This document shows, one piece after another, positions 20,636 through 30,400 of a DNA stretch of 64,000 nt. Origin of the DNA: SHZI01 sp038214295 (GTDB lineage Bacteria > Pseudomonadota > Gammaproteobacteria > Steroidobacterales > GCA-2729495); contig JBBQSA010000007.1 in the NCBI GenBank assembly GCA_038214295.1, positions 1-64,000 on the forward strand, written 5' to 3'. The notes below the pieces were generated by a model. That model was not told the origin of the DNA. It made no database searches and saw only the letters and a list, made by a program, of their open reading frames with translations. Position numbers and translations under genes: made by a program. Each line of letters starts with the position of its first letter. Within the stretch, counting starts at the first letter, position 1.

Positions 20636-21558
20636 CGCTGCTTCTCCGCGGCGCGCAGCACGGCGCTGCGGGCCCGGGGGTTCTGCGCCAGCTCGGCAGC
20701 GCTGGCCCGGACCGCCCGGGTCGTCAGCAGAGCCAGGTCGGGCAACGCCGAGTCAGGCACCACGGGCAGGTCCCGCAGGGCCGGGTCCACCCGGGAGTGG
20801 TCACGGAGAAAGCGCTTCACGGGCCGGTCCTCCAGTGAATGAAAGCTGATGACGCAGAGCCGGCCGCCGACCGCGAGGGCGGCGCGGGCCGCCCGCAGCG
20901 CCGCCTCGAGCTCCTCGAGCTCCCGGTTGATGTAAATACGGATGGCCTGGAAGCTGCGGGTGGCCGGATGGCGGCCGGGCTCACCGCGAACCTCGCTCGC
21001 AATGACGTCGGCAAGCCGGGTCGTGGTGAGTATCGGCGCAGCCGCCCGGGCCGTGACGATGGCCCGCGCAATCCGCCGCGCCGACCGCTCCTCGCCGTAG
21101 CGCCAGAGCACGCTGGCGATGCCGGTTTCATCGGCCGCATTGAGCCAGTCGGCGGCAGACACGCCACTGCCGGGATCCATGCGCATGTCGAGGGGGCCCT
21201 CCAGCCGGAAGGCGAAGCCCCGCGCCGGGTCCTCGAGCTGCGGGGACGACACCCCCACGTCAAGCAGGATGCCATCGACCCGGCCCATGACGCCTTCCGC
21301 CGCGAGCACTTCGCCCAGCGCGGAGTAGGCGCTGTGCACGATCCGGAAACGCGCGTCCTCGGCCTGCAAGACCCGTGCAGCCGCGACGGCCTCCGGGTCC
21401 CGGTCGATGGCGAGCAGCCGGCCCGTGGGGCCCAGCTGCCCGAGAATGGCGCGCGAGTGTCCCCCGCGGCCGAAAGTCCCATCGACATAGAAGCCGTCGG
21501 GCCGAATGGCCAGAAATTGCAGCACCTCGTCCTTGAGGACAGGTACATGAAGAAACAC
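20632..21558 (-). CDS. rsmH: 16S rRNA m4C1402 methyltransferase RsmH (MraW)
   Basis: SAM-dependent methyltransferase acting on C1402 of 16S rRNA. HVPVLKDEVLQFL begins the protein, DGTFGRGGHSRAIL is the SAM motif, and the C-terminal VISFHSLEDRPVKRFL is diagnostic. 308 residues. The start is a GTG at 21558 without a clear ribosome-binding site; no better in-frame start exists. It begins 63 bases after mraZ ends, the only sizeable gap in the upstream part of the cluster. Confidence 0.98.
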   Translation of the reverse strand: MFLHVPVLKDEVLQFLAIRPDGFYVDGTFGRGGHSRAILGQLGPTGRLLAIDRDPEAVAAARVLQAEDARFRIVHSAYSALGEVLAAEGVMGRVDGILLDVGVSSPQLEDPARGFAFRLEGPLDMRMDPGSGVSAADWLNAADETGIASVLWRYGEERSARRIARAIVTARAAAPILTTTRLADVIASEVRGEPGRHPATRSFQAIRIYINRELEELEAALRAARAALAVGGRLCVISFHSLEDRPVKRFLRDHSRVDPALRDLPVVPDSALPDLALLTTRAVRASAAELAQNPRARSAVLRAAEKQR

Positions 21559-21621
21559 CCCAACACCCCGCGCCTTTCATAGAGGCTGCGTTTATTTGCG
21601 TTCTCGGCGTCGTGCCTCGCC

Positions 21622-22077
21622 CTAGAGCGACAGCGATTCGAGTTCGGCCGGCAGGCCCGGACCCTCGCCGCCTTCGCCGCCCAACCAGCTGTCGCGGCGC
21701 TCGTTCCAGCGCTGCTCGGCCCATAACTCGAACTTGTTGCCCTGCCCGATCAGCATCACTTCACGTTCGAGAGCCGCGAACTCGCGCAGCTCCCGGGGAA
21801 TCAGCACGCGTCCACTGCCGTCGAGCTCGAGCTCGCTGGCATAGCCCACCATCAGGCGCTGGAGACGTCGCGTGCTCTTGTTGAAACTCGAAAGGCGCAT
21901 CAACTTGCGCTCTATCTCTTCCCAGTCCGGCAGCGGGTACAGCAGGAGACAGTGGTCCTGGTCGACCGTGCAGATCAGTTGCCCACTGCAGCGGGTGGTG
22001 AGCCGCTCCCGGTAACGCACGGGAATGGCCAGCCGACCCTTGGCGTCGAGGGTGATCTGGGTTGCCCCGCGAAACAT
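21622..22077 (-). CDS. mraZ: Transcriptional regulator MraZ
   Basis: First gene of the division cluster; a double SpoVT/AbrB-type DNA-binding protein that represses its own promoter in E. coli. The two repeats are visible as DAKGRLAIPVRYRERL (about residues 11-26) and DGSGRVLIPRELREF (about 86-100). 151 residues with a Gly/Glu-rich tail. ATG at 22077. Three TGGG-type repeats with 10-bp spacing lie just upstream of its start, matching autoregulation. Confidence 0.98.
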   Translation of the reverse strand: MFRGATQITLDAKGRLAIPVRYRERLTTRCSGQLICTVDQDHCLLLYPLPDWEEIERKLMRLSSFNKSTRRLQRLMVGYASELELDGSGRVLIPRELREFAALEREVMLIGQGNKFELWAEQRWNERRDSWLGGEGGEGPGLPAELESLSL

Positions 22078-22096
22078 CGTTTTTGGGGCCTTTCAG

Positions 22097-22120
22097 CCCA
22101 CGTTCTCCCACTACGCGCCA
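22097..22120 (-). promoter_or_regulatory. MraZ operator: three 10-bp-spaced TGG(G/C) repeats
   Basis: On the minus strand TGGG occurs at 22100-22097 and 22110-22107, and TGGC at 22120-22117, exactly 10 bp apart, between the predicted transcription start and mraZ. MraZ proteins are known to bind tandem TGGGN repeats separated by about 5 bases in the mraZ leader. Spacing and location fit; binding is inferred. Confidence 0.75.
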
Positions 22121-22129
22121 CTTCCCGAC

Positions 22130-22158
22130 ACTATAGGTTTCACCCGTTCGAGCGTCAA
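22130..22158 (-). promoter_or_regulatory. Sigma70 promoter of the mra/dcw cluster
   Basis: Minus strand TTGACG (22158-22153), a 17-base spacer, then TATAGT (22135-22130). Start of transcription would be near 22123, so the MraZ repeats lie at about +4 to +27. This is the best promoter match in the window. Confidence 0.8.
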
Positions 22159-22379
22159 CCAAAGCCTGGAGAAAAAGTTGGCGGCACAATCGCTTAAGGT
22201 CGGGTGGACGGCTGCCGGCAGGCTTGCCCGGACTCCGTCTGATCGGAAATCATTGGCTTAGCTGGTCTTTCTCGACACCTCGCGGCGGCTGGCTGGCCGG
22301 CGCACCGGGCCACCGCCCCGGCGGCCGCGGCGCCGGGAGGCAAGAAACTGCGCAAACGCCACGGCTGGAGCCCACCGCG

Positions 22380-23486
22380 ATGCCCGTTTTCCCGCCCACA
22401 GACACCCCACCGCGGGCGCCCCGCCGCATCATTCATTTGGATATGGACGCCTTCTACGCGTCCGTGGAGCAGCGGGACGATCCCGCCCTGCGGGGCCGGC
22501 CCGTGGCCGTGGGCGGGCCGGCCGGGTCCCGGGGCGTGGTGGCGGCAGCGAGCTACGAAGCCCGCGCCTTCGGGGTGCGCTCGGCGATGCCCACGGCCCG
22601 GGCCCTGCGCCAATGCCCGGACCTCGTCGTGGTCCGCCCGGACTTCGCCCGCTACCGGGAGGCCTCCCGGGCAGTGATGGCGATCCTCCGGTCCGCCACG
22701 CCCCTCGTGGAGCCGCTCTCCCTGGACGAGGCCTACCTGGACGTGACCGAGAACCTCTGGGGCGAGCCCCTGGCCACCGAAGTGGCCCGGGAGCTGAAGC
22801 GCCGGATCCGGAACGAGCTCGGCCTGACCGCCTCGGCCGGCGTCGCGCCCAACAAGTTCCTCGCCAAGATCGCCTCGGGCTGGCAGAAGCCGGACGGCCT
22901 CACCGTCGTCTCGCCCGGGCGGGTCGAGGCGTTCCTGCAGCAGCTGCCCGTCGAGGCCCTGTGGGGCGTCGGGCCCGTGACGGCGCAGAAGCTCCGCGGG
23001 ATCGGCATCCAGCGGCTCGTGGATGTGCGGGTGGCGGACGAGGCCCTGCTCAACACGACCGTCGGCAGCCTGGCGGGCTGGCTCCGCCGCCTGGCGCAGG
23101 GCGACGACCCGCGGGAGGTCACGCCGGACCGGCCGTGGAAGTCACTCTCCGCCGAAACGACCTACGCGACAGACCTGCGGACCGTCGACGACATGGGGGC
23201 CGAGGTGCGGCGACTCGCAGGCCGGGTGGCCGGCTCCCTGCAGCTCAAGGCCCTGAAGGCGCGGACGGTCACCCTCAAGGTGCGCTACGCCGATTTCTCC
23301 ACCGTGACCCGCAGCCACACCGAGCCGCGACCGGTCTGCGTGGCCGAGGCCCTCGCCCGGCGTGCCGAGGCGCTGCTCGCCCGCACCGAGGCCGCGTCGC
23401 GGCCCGTGCGCCTGCTCGGTGTCGGCGTCCACGGACTGGTGGCGGACGGCGAGGCGGGGCCGGGGAGCGGCCAACTGGAGCTCTAG
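22380..23486 (+). CDS. dinB: DNA polymerase IV (DinB)
   Basis: Y-family translesion polymerase. HLDMDAFYASVEQRDDPAL holds the first catalytic Asp pair, SLDEAYLDVT the second acidic pair, and GVAPNKFLAKIAS is the finger/palm signature. The little-finger domain follows from about residue 240. The last residues GQLEL form a C-terminal QLxL-type beta-clamp-binding motif. 368 residues from the ATG at 22380, chosen because translation upstream looks non-coding. Divergent from mraZ. I found no convincing LexA box. The 3' end is unit one of a 17-bp tandem repeat. Confidence 0.96.
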   Translation: MPVFPPTDTPPRAPRRIIHLDMDAFYASVEQRDDPALRGRPVAVGGPAGSRGVVAAASYEARAFGVRSAMPTARALRQCPDLVVVRPDFARYREASRAVMAILRSATPLVEPLSLDEAYLDVTENLWGEPLATEVARELKRRIRNELGLTASAGVAPNKFLAKIASGWQKPDGLTVVSPGRVEAFLQQLPVEALWGVGPVTAQKLRGIGIQRLVDVRVADEALLNTTVGSLAGWLRRLAQGDDPREVTPDRPWKSLSAETTYATDLRTVDDMGAEVRRLAGRVAGSLQLKALKARTVTLKVRYADFSTVTRSHTEPRPVCVAEALARRAEALLARTEAASRPVRLLGVGVHGLVADGEAGPGSGQLEL

Positions 23487-23587
23487 GCCCGCTGTAGCCC
23501 TGGGCCCGCTGGAGCCTTGGGCCAACTGGAGCCTTGGGCCAACTGGAGCCCTGGGCCCGCTGTATCTCCGGGACCACCGGCGCCCTG
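23469..23587. repeat. 17-bp minisatellite, seven units, grown from the dinB 3' end
   Basis: Units start at 23469, 23486, 23503, 23520, 23537, 23554 and 23571. The consensus is about GGCCMRCTGGAGCCYTG; the last unit is degenerate (about 13 of 17 matches). Unit one encodes the dinB C-terminal QLEL and the TAG stop. The array ends about 70 bases before the next gene's start. Confidence 0.9.
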
Positions 23588-23659
23588 CGGAAATTCCCGG
23601 CGCCGGGCTATCCTCCGGCGGTAGTGGACCGGGGGGTCTGCAGTTGGGGGAGCAGGCGA

Positions 23660-26059
23660 TTGCGCAGGATCATCGTCGGCAGTCTGTGGCTGCTCGCTCT
23701 CGCCATCGTGGGCCTCGTCCTCTACACGCGGCTCGTCGACCGCTACCAGATGGACGGCACGCTTGAGCTGGCGATCCTCACGGCACCGGTGCGCATCGTC
23801 CGGGACGAGCAGGGCATCCCCTACATCCACGCCGCGACACTCGACGACGCGCTGCGAGCCCAGGGCTGGGTCACCGCCCAGGACCGGGGCTTCCAGCTGG
23901 AGTTCGAGCGTTACCTGTCGAGTGGCCGGGTCACCGAGCTGGTCGGCGAGTCGGCGCTGCAGACCGATATCGAGTTGCGCCTGGCGGGCACGGCCCGGCA
24001 CGGCCGCCGGCACGCGGCGCTGCTGGCGCCCGCCGACCGGCACTTCTACGCGGTCTACCTGGAGGGCGTGAACGCCTACATCGCGACCCGGGCGGGCGAA
24101 CGCCAGTTCGGCTTCGGACTGCTCGGCATGACGCCGCAGCCCTGGACCGTCGCCGACCTGATGACCTTGCAGTACTTCCTGAACTGGTCAAGCTCGGTGA
24201 ACCTGCAGGCGGAACTCGTGGCCCAGGAACTGGGTGACCGGCTGGGTCCCGCCCGCGCGGCGGAGCTGCGCCAGGTCACGATCAATCCGGACGACGGCGG
24301 CAGCACCGGGCTCGAACCGGCGGTGGGCACCACGGCTTCAGTCCCCACGGTGGCGCTGAACCTGCGGACGGACCCGGCGTGGTTCCGCACCGGGCCGAAG
24401 GCCTTCGAGATCGGCAGCAACCAGTGGGTAACGAGTGGCCGGCGCTCGGCGAGCGGCGCGGCCGTGCTGGTCAACGACCCGCACCTGGACGCCCGGACCC
24501 TGCCCGGCATCTGGCACCCCGTGGGGATCATCACGCCAGACTTCCGGGCCGTGGGCGCCGCGGGGCCGGGTATCCCCGGCATCGCCGTGGGCCGCACGAG
24601 CCACGTGGCCTTCGGCGTGACCAACGCCTACGCGGACGTCATCGACCTCTACATCGAGACCGTGGACCCGGCACAACCGGACCACTACCTGGAAGGCGAC
24701 CAGTCCTTTCCTTTCGAGGTCATCGACGAGACGCTGCGCGTGGTTGAGCGGCCAGGCTCCAGCCGTTTCCGGGAGGTGCCGCTCCATATCCGGCTGACGC
24801 ACCGGGGACCGGTCATCTCGGATCACGGCATGGGTGTGGCCAGCGGCAAGCTGCTGTCGATGCGCTGGAGCGCGCCGGAAGCCATGGCCGCCGACACGGG
24901 CGCCTTCGCCCTGTTCACCGCCCGGTCCGTGGACGAGGCCCGGCGGGCGATCGGGCGCAGCAATTCACCCTTCAACTACGTGATCGCAGACACGGCCGGC
25001 AACATCGGCCACGCCACGGGCGGCAAGGTGCCCGTGCGCCGCCGGGGCGACGGCTCGCGGCCGCTGCCCGTGACCGACAGCACGGATGCCTGGGACGGCT
25101 TCATCCCCTGGGACCGGATGCCGGGCCAGGTGAACCCGGAGCGGGGCTGGGTCGGCAACGCGAACCACCGGACCGTGCCCCGCGACTACCCCTACGCCTA
25201 CTCCACCTACTTCGCCGCCTCCTGGCGCTACCGCCGTATGCTGGAATTGCTGGACGGCGACCAGCCACTGACACCCGCGGACCACTGGGCCTTCATGCGG
25301 GACACGAAGAACATGCTGGCCGTCCAGGTAGCGCCCCTCATGAGCGCGGCGCTCGTGGCGAGTCCCGACACGCGGCAACTCGGCGCGCTGCTGGGCGCCT
25401 GGGACCACGTGGACGACCCCACCCGGTCCGAACCCGCGATCTTCCAGTCCGTGTGGCGCCACTTTGCCCGCCGGGCCTTCGCGGACGACCTCGGGCCGGA
25501 ACTCACGACCCGCTACCTGGGCAGCTATTACCTCTGGCACGAACGGCTGGCCGTGCTGCTGGCCGACCCGGCGAGCGCCTGGTTCGACGACCAGCGGACG
25601 CCGGCACGGGAGAGCCGCGACGACCTCTTGCGCCTCGCCGCCCGGGATGCCCTCGCGGAACTCACGCCACTGCTGGGCCCGGACGTCCGGCGCTGGGCGT
25701 GGGGCCGGATCCACACCGTGACCTTCTTCAGCCCGCTGGTGCCAGGCAAGGCGGCCGCGAACGTACTCGGTGGCGGGACGCACCCCAAGGAGGGCTCGGG
25801 CGAGACCCTGAACCGGGGCACGTTCAAGTTCGACAAGCCCTACGACGCCACGAGCATCGCGTCGCTGCGCATGGTTGCGGACCTGGGCGACCCGGACAAG
25901 GTGCTCGCCGTGCTGACAGGCGGCGCCAGCGGCCGGCAGTTCGACCCGCACCTGAAGGACCAGACGCCCGCGTGGCTCGATGGTGAGCCCCGCTACTGGT
26001 GGTTCAGCGACGCGGCCATCGCCGCGCACCGGGTCAGCGAGCTGACGCTCACGCCCTGA
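23660..26059 (+). CDS. Penicillin acylase family Ntn hydrolase (membrane-anchored or exported)
   Basis: S45-family acylase precursor that would self-cleave into alpha and beta chains and hydrolyse amide bonds; substrates in the family include beta-lactams, acyl-homoserine lactones and acylated peptides. The nucleophile is Ser253 in IGSNQWVTSG, which would become the beta-chain N-terminus. NDPHLDARTLPGIWHPVGI and the downstream GNANHR motif are typical. A transmembrane or signal segment occupies about residues 5-25. The start is a TTG at 23660, seven bases after GGGGGAG, giving 799 residues; the frame is open further upstream into the repeat array. It follows dinB on the same strand. Substrate cannot be deduced. 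Confidence 0.88.
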   Translation: MRRIIVGSLWLLALAIVGLVLYTRLVDRYQMDGTLELAILTAPVRIVRDEQGIPYIHAATLDDALRAQGWVTAQDRGFQLEFERYLSSGRVTELVGESALQTDIELRLAGTARHGRRHAALLAPADRHFYAVYLEGVNAYIATRAGERQFGFGLLGMTPQPWTVADLMTLQYFLNWSSSVNLQAELVAQELGDRLGPARAAELRQVTINPDDGGSTGLEPAVGTTASVPTVALNLRTDPAWFRTGPKAFEIGSNQWVTSGRRSASGAAVLVNDPHLDARTLPGIWHPVGIITPDFRAVGAAGPGIPGIAVGRTSHVAFGVTNAYADVIDLYIETVDPAQPDHYLEGDQSFPFEVIDETLRVVERPGSSRFREVPLHIRLTHRGPVISDHGMGVASGKLLSMRWSAPEAMAADTGAFALFTARSVDEARRAIGRSNSPFNYVIADTAGNIGHATGGKVPVRRRGDGSRPLPVTDSTDAWDGFIPWDRMPGQVNPERGWVGNANHRTVPRDYPYAYSTYFAASWRYRRMLELLDGDQPLTPADHWAFMRDTKNMLAVQVAPLMSAALVASPDTRQLGALLGAWDHVDDPTRSEPAIFQSVWRHFARRAFADDLGPELTTRYLGSYYLWHERLAVLLADPASAWFDDQRTPARESRDDLLRLAARDALAELTPLLGPDVRRWAWGRIHTVTFFSPLVPGKAAANVLGGGTHPKEGSGETLNRGTFKFDKPYDATSIASLRMVADLGDPDKVLAVLTGGASGRQFDPHLKDQTPAWLDGEPRYWWFSDAAIAAHRVSELTLTP

Positions 26060-26106
26060 GCCGCGGGCGGCACTGCTCCGCTCCGGCCCCCGTGTCGCCC
26101 CCGGGC

Positions 26107-27420
26107 CTAGAGCTCGCCGATGGCGCGTTTCAGCCGCAGGTTGCCGAGGGCGACATCGAGCCGGGCATCGTCGTGGTTGCGCATGGCGGCCAGCCGCAGG
26201 GCTTCCGCGTCCAGCACCACCGTGTTGGTCGCCAGGCCCACGCCGTAGAGCTCGCGGCCAACCCGCAGGTTCTCCTCCGCCCGGTCGACCGCGAGGCGTG
26301 TCAGCGGCACCCGCGCGGCCGCGTCCTGCAGGTCCAGCCAGGCTTGCCGGACCTCGAGCGCAACCCGCGACTGAAGATCGTCCCGGTCACGGTCGGTGGC
26401 GCGGCTCTCGCTGCGCAGTGCGTTGGCGCGCTGGCGGGTCCGGCCGGCGTCGAAGAGCGTCCAGGAAAAGCCGACGCCCACCAGGGTGAAGTCCTGGTCG
26501 TCCAGTACCTGGTTCTCCAGGTGCTGGAAGTCAGCCATCAGTCCGACCTGAGGCCAGCGGCTTGCGCTCTCGCTGCGGGCCTTCTGGGCCAGCTCCCGGG
26601 AACGGGCCTCGAGGCCGGCGAGCTCGCGCCGGTTCGCGCTGGCTCGCTCGACCAGGTCCTCCACCGAGGTCACCGCGAGCGGCGTCTCCGGCAGGTCGGC
26701 GAGTTGCGGTTCCCGGTCCAGGGGTTCACCGAGCAGGCGGTTGTAGGCCGCGGCGGCCATGGTGGCCCGGTTCGCGGCCAGCAGTCGCCGCTGCTCCGCC
26801 TCCGCCAGCGTCACCTGCGCCGCGAGCAGGTCGTTCCGGGCCACTGACTCCTGCTCGACCATCACGGTCACGTCGTTGACGTGGGCCGTCAGGCTCGTCA
26901 CGGCTGCCTCCGTGGCCCCGAGCACGCGCCGGGCCCGGAGCACGTCCACATAGGCCGTGGCCACCTGCAGGCGAAGATCCTGCGCGTAGCTCTGCTCGGC
27001 GAGCCCGGCGGCCCGGGCCGCCTCCGCGGCGGAACCGATGCCCGCGGTGATGCGCCCGCCCGTGAAGAGCGGCACATCGATCCGTGCACGGCCCATCAGG
27101 AAGTCGTCGCCCTTGACCAGTTCCGGAGAGACGAAGGTGCTGCCGCCGACCGGGAAGCTGAACGACGGTGCGTCGTCGAAACGCTGGTAGCTGCCGTCGA
27201 TCGTCACCCGGGGCCAGCGCTCCGCCCGGGCCGCCAGCTCCCCGGCCCGGCCCGCGTCGGTGCGATTGCGGGTCGCAGCGAGCCCCGCGTCCCGCTCGGC
27301 CGACAGCCGCCAGGCATCCTCGAGCGTCTCGCCCAGGGCCTTCGGCAGGGAGAGTGCCGGCAGGCAGAGCACCGCCATCATCACCGCGGGCAACAGGGTC
27401 TGCGCTGCAGCTCTGGTCAT
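26107..27420 (-). CDS. TolC-family outer membrane efflux protein
   Basis: Outer-membrane channel of a tripartite pump. Signal peptide residues 1-30 end near ALG; two OEP repeats of long amphipathic helices follow (for example LEDAWRLSAERDAGLAA and the second-half VALEVRQAWLDLQDAA). 437 residues, normal. ATG at 27420 overlaps the RND stop (ATGA), making it the last gene of the sulfide-linked operon. It ends convergent to the acylase gene, with only 47 bases between. Confidence 0.93.
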   Translation of the reverse strand: MTRAAAQTLLPAVMMAVLCLPALSLPKALGETLEDAWRLSAERDAGLAATRNRTDAGRAGELAARAERWPRVTIDGSYQRFDDAPSFSFPVGGSTFVSPELVKGDDFLMGRARIDVPLFTGGRITAGIGSAAEAARAAGLAEQSYAQDLRLQVATAYVDVLRARRVLGATEAAVTSLTAHVNDVTVMVEQESVARNDLLAAQVTLAEAEQRRLLAANRATMAAAAYNRLLGEPLDREPQLADLPETPLAVTSVEDLVERASANRRELAGLEARSRELAQKARSESASRWPQVGLMADFQHLENQVLDDQDFTLVGVGFSWTLFDAGRTRQRANALRSESRATDRDRDDLQSRVALEVRQAWLDLQDAAARVPLTRLAVDRAEENLRVGRELYGVGLATNTVVLDAEALRLAAMRNHDDARLDVALGNLRLKRAIGEL

Positions 27421-30400
27421 GCACTGGCCTCCTGAACCCTCGCGGCCTGCTGCCGGCTGCGGTAGGCGAAATAGAAGATCGGGATGGCCACCAGCGTCAG
27501 CACGGTCGAGACGAGGATGCCGAAGATCAGCGACACCGCGAGGCCGTTGAAAATCGGGTCGTCGAGGATGAAGAAGGCGCCGCTGATCGCCGCGAGGGCC
27601 GTGAGGGCGATCGGCCGGGTACGCACCGCGGCGGCGGCGATCACCGACCGCTCCAGCGTCTCGCCCCGCGCGACCTCGGCATTGATGAAGTCCACCAGCA
27701 GGATCGAGTTGCGCACGATGATCCCCGCAAGGGCGATCATGCCGATCATCGACGTGGCGGTGAACTGCGCGCCCAGCAGGGCATGCCCGGGCATGACGCC
27801 AATGATTGTGAGCGGGATCGGCGCCATGATGATGAGCGGCATGATGTAGGACCGGAACTGGGCGACGATCAGCAGGTAGATCAACACCAGGCCCACCGAG
27901 TAGGCGAGCCCCATGTCACGGAAGGTCTCGTAGGTCATCTGCCATTCGCCATCCCACTTGATGGCGAAACGGCCCGGGTCACCGGGGGCACTGATGAACA
28001 GCTGGTCGGGCTGCTTGCCGGACGGGAGGCCATCCCCGACCTGGCCCACCAGGTCGAACATGCCGTACAGCGGGCTGTCCAGCCGGCCGGCCATGTCCCC
28101 GGTGACGAAAACGACGGGCAGCAGGTCCTTGTGGTAGATGGCGCCGTCCCAGGGCAGCTGCTCGACCTGGGTAACTTCCGACAGCGGCACCAGCGCGCCC
28201 GCGCCGGAACGGACCTCCAGTGCGAGCAACTGGTCGAGGCTCGCGCGATCCGCCACCGGCAGCTGGAGCCGGACCGGTATGGGGCGCCGCTCGCTGCCCG
28301 GGTGCACGAACCCGGCATCTACGCCGCGGAGGCCAACGGTCATCGTGCGGACCACCTCGGCCTGCGTCACGCCGAGGAGCGCAGCCTTCTGGCGGTCGAC
28401 TGTCACGACGTAGCGGCTGGCGGCAGCCTCGGTGGAATCATCCACGTCGATGATGTCTGGCGTCTTGTCGAACAGCCCGCGCAGCTCCCGGGCCAGCGCC
28501 TTCTGGCCCGGATAGAAGGGGCCGTAGACCTCCGCGACGATCGGGGCCTGCACCGGCGGTCCCGGCGGCACCTCGACTACCTGCACCGCGGCTCCGTACT
28601 GGCGACCTATGGCGGCGAGCTGCGGCCTCACGTCGAGGGCGATCCCGTGGCTCGCCCTGCTCCGCTCGTGCTTGTCGACCAGGTTCACCTGGATGTCGCC
28701 CTGCCAGGGGCTGCTGCGAAGGTAGTACTGGCGGACGAGGCCGTTGAAATTGATCGGTGCCGCGCTCCCGGCATAGACCTGGTAGTCGCGCACTTCGGGG
28801 ATGGTCGCCACGACTGTCGTGAGCTCGTCGAGCACACGGGCCGTCTGCTCCACCGGCGTGCCTTCGGGCATGTCGAGGATCACCTGGAACTCGGACTTGT
28901 TGTCGAAAGGCAGCATCTTCAGCACGACCCACTGCACGAGGGTCAGGCCGACTGCCAGAAGGATTGCCAGCGCAAGGCCCGCGTAGAGCCGGTGACGCGC
29001 GCGCCGCGCCTGCGGCGCCAGGAGAAAGGGGCGCAGGATTCGCTCAAACAGCCGGCGCAGCTTGCCGGACGCGGCAGACTCGCCGCCATCTTGGCCGCCA
29101 TCTTGGCCGCCAGTTTGGTCGCCAGTTTGGTCGCCAGTTTGGTCGCCGGCATGCGCAGCGCCGCCAAGCAGCTTGCCCGAGAGCCAGGGCGTGAAGACCA
29201 GCGCCACGGCGAGGGAAATCAGCATGCCCATGCTGGCGTTGATGGGTATCGGGCTCATGTACGGGCCCATGAGTCCGCTCACGAAGGCCATGGGCAGCAG
29301 CGCGGCGATCACCGTGAAGGTGGCGAGGATGGTGGGCCCGCCCACCTCGTCCACCGCCCCGGGAATCATGTCGAGGAAGCTCCCGCCCTCGAGTTGCCGG
29401 CGCCGGTGGATGTTCTCCACGATGACGATGGCGTCGTCGACCAGGATGCCGATGGAAAAGATCAGCGCGAACAGCGACACCCGGTTGATCGTGAAGCCCC
29501 AGGCCCAGGACGCGAACAGGGTCGCCGCCAGGGTCACGATGACCGCGGCGCCAACGACGATGGCCTCGCGGCGGCCAATGGCGAACATCACCAGCACGAC
29601 GACGGACAGGGTTGCCAGGACCAGCTTCTGGATGAGCTTCTGCGCCTTGTCGTTGGCGGTGACGCCGTAATTACGCGTTTCGGTAACCGCGATGCCATCC
29701 GGAATGTAGGTGCCGCGCAGGGTGTCGACCCGCGCGAGGACGGCTGTCGTGACATCGATGGCGTTCTCGCCGGGCTTCTTGGCGACCGCGATCGTGACCG
29801 CCGGCGCGTGGGACACCCGGCCGGTGGCCGCGCCGCCGGTCCCGTGCCATACGAAGGCGCCCGGCGCATCGGGGCCACGGCTCACCGCGGCCACGTCCTG
29901 CAGGTAGATGGGCCGCCCGTCCCGGACCGCCACGACGAGACTGGCCACCTCCTCGCTGCCAGCCAGGAAGGTGCCGGCCTGGACAGGCGCTGCCCGGTCG
30001 CTGCCCACGAGGAGCCCCGCCTGTTCGGCACGGTCCGCAACCGCGAGCGCTGCCATGAGGTCCCCGGCGGACAGGCCGAAGCCGGCCAGCTTCTGCGGGT
30101 CCAGCTCCACGCGCACCACGCTGTCCGGGCTGCCGATGGTGTAGACATCGCGGGTGCCCGGCACCCGCTTGATCTCCGTCTCGATGGCCCGCGCCACCTG
30201 GCCAAGCTCGTGGCCACCGCGGGCCGGGTCCTTCGTCCACAGCGTCAGCGTCAGGATCGGCACGTCGTCGATACCCTTAGGCTTGATCAGCGGCGGCAGG
30301 ACACCGGCGCCCGGTGGCTGCCAGTCCTGGTTCGAGTAAACGGCGTTGTAGAGCCGGACGATCGCGGCCGTGCGCTCTTCCCCCACCTGGAACTGCACCG

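Noticed and set aside
22160..22380. LexA/SOS box upstream of dinB
   Set aside because: No CTG-N10-CAG-type palindrome of adequate quality was found.
23469..23587. CRISPR array
   Set aside because: Units are contiguous 17-mers without spacers, and no cas genes are near.
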